Shown: positions 63,310 to 64,000 of the stretch, piece by piece
How the letters are laid out: every line of letters starts with the position of its first letter
Position numbering within the stretch: the stretch's first letter is position 1
Assembly (NCBI GenBank): GCA_036156195.1
Contig: JAYZUZ010000012.1
Span: forward strand, 434,001 to 498,000
DNA length: 64,000 nucleotides
DNA from: Abyssibacter sp036156195
Lineage (GTDB): Bacteria; Pseudomonadota; Gammaproteobacteria; Nevskiales; OUC007
Direction: 5' to 3'
Notes under the pieces: model-generated
Databases searched by the model: none
Seen by the model: only the letters and a program-made list of their open reading frames with translations
What the model was told of the DNA's origin: nothing
Translations under genes and position numbers: made by a program

Positions 63310-63989
63310 CACAGCAGAATCATCCCCACGGTCACACCACCCAGCGCGACCGGCAGCGTCCATTCCAGTACACGGGGTGTCGCCACTTCAATCCATTGCC
63401 GCTCAACCGGTGCAGCAGCGGACTCGATTTCCTGGACCAGCGAGGAGGCCACGTCTACCCAGCCGCGACGCGCCGCGGTGCGCAGTTCGCTGACACGGGT
63501 CTGCAGTTCAGCCACCTGCTGCAATGTCAGCGCGAGACGGACCGCGAAGCGCTCGGTACGTAGGCCAAGCGCCGACAGCGGCGTCGCCAGCCAGACGAAG
63601 CCAGCTGCCAGTTTTTCAGCGGGTAGCGGACGCACCAGCCAATGCACCGCCAGCAGGAGCGTGATGAGCACCAGCGTTCTGTGTCCGCCTTCCGAGACCC
63701 CTTGCCAACTGGGGCGATCGAGGTTTGCGAACATCGGCTCACCTGGCGTGAATCCCAGGTAGAGCACGCCCAATGCGATAAACAACCACTTGAGCTGCTG
63801 CAGAGCACGCAGCCAGTGGACGACGGCCTGTTGCCCGCATTCAAGCGCAAACACAAACACCAGCACGATCGTCATGCCGGTCAGAGCAGGTAAATCCGCC
63901 AGCATGAGCAGCACGGCCAGCACCAGCAGCGTGAGCAGTCGCACCGGTGCGCTGACTTGCGTGAGCGCACGGCGAGCACCCGCCCTCAC
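63309..63989 (-). CDS. EcfT/CbiQ-like membrane protein
   Basis: 226 residues from GTG 63989. Four or five helices (LLTLLVLAVLLMLADLPALTG, GMTIVLVFVFALE, LKWLFIALGVLYLGF, LVLITLLLAVHWLV) and a cytoplasmic segment with RVSELRTAARRG, like the coupling helix AxxRG of energy-coupling factor T components. Such proteins work with ABC ATPases and a substrate-specific S subunit; none is in the window. The GTG overlaps the preceding stop (GTGA). The assignment is moderate. Confidence 0.6.
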   Translation of the reverse strand: MRAGARRALTQVSAPVRLLTLLVLAVLLMLADLPALTGMTIVLVFVFALECGQQAVVHWLRALQQLKWLFIALGVLYLGFTPGEPMFANLDRPSWQGVSEGGHRTLVLITLLLAVHWLVRPLPAEKLAAGFVWLATPLSALGLRTERFAVRLALTLQQVAELQTRVSELRTAARRGWVDVASSLVQEIESAAAPVERQWIEVATPRVLEWTLPVALGGVTVGMILL

Positions 63990-64000
63990 GGCTGACGCAT
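63986..64000 (-). CDS. 3' end of an upstream gene, cut by the window
   Basis: The last codons read Met-Arg-Gln-Pro-stop on the minus strand. The stop overlaps the GTG of the EcfT-like gene (GTGA), which implies a coupled upstream gene beyond the window. Nothing can be said about its product. Confidence 0.4.
   Translation of the reverse strand: MRQP

Overview
The window is a high-GC bacterial chromosome segment, most likely from a gammaproteobacterium. The gene order truA-trpF-trpB-trpA-accD-folC-dedD-cvpA-purF-metZ and the lpxH, dusA and ilvD genes are typical of that class. I cannot name the genus. No rRNA, tRNA or CRISPR array was seen.

Layout. (1) Positions 1-8.7 kb: an imelysin-like iron-regulated protein (5' end cut by the window), ilvD, an SH3-like secreted protein, two decayed esterase genes (one stopped by a single in-frame amber codon, one missing its N-terminal half), a PaiB-like protein and a vapBC toxin-antitoxin pair. 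(2) 8.97-43.0 kb: an accretion array of integrated elements at the 5' end of dusA. Four copies of the dusA 5' end (A about 8968, B 10919, C 11948, D the live gene at 42972) delimit two tiny cassettes without an integrase, each holding one toxin-antitoxin pair (AbiE type, 1.9 kb; Phd plus PemK-like, 1.0 kb), and one 31-kb island with its own tyrosine integrase next to dusA. In copies A, B and C a TTGTGCA motif lies exactly 64 nt after the dusA core; the same motif occurs four times between the integrase and dusA. (3) 43-64 kb: ordinary chromosome: dusA, lpxH, a Fur-boxed TonB receptor/PepSY operon, metZ, purF, cvpA, dedD, folC, accD, trpABF, truA.

The 31-kb island. Its left end holds a 1443-residue STAND/NACHT-like NTPase with a C-terminal PD-(D/E)XK nuclease-like domain, preceded by an XRE regulator with a membrane tail, and divergent from a small LRAT-like (NCEHF) thiol enzyme with a C-terminal membrane anchor. 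This looks like an undescribed anti-phage or conflict module. Next is an operon of small membrane proteins and a lipoprotein under a divergent XRE regulator. Then comes a basic 320-residue protein divergent from about 1.65 kb of non-coding DNA that folds into many perfect stems with UUCG and GNRA loops, a candidate giant structured RNA. The rest is metal resistance: merTPA/merR, a copper operon (copL-like, copA, copB, a cytochrome c/His-rich/NTF2 fusion), and a czcCBA/CDF/ynfA efflux operon. Three promoters with 19-bp spacers suggest MerR-family control, but the regulator gene at the end of the copper operon is truncated by recombination with a CDF transporter gene.

How it works together. dusA is the docking site: each arriving element brings its own dusA 5' end, regenerates the gene and pushes older cargo away. 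The cargo is stabilisation (three toxin-antitoxin pairs), probable defence, and detoxification of mercury, copper and zinc/cobalt/cadmium-like cations.
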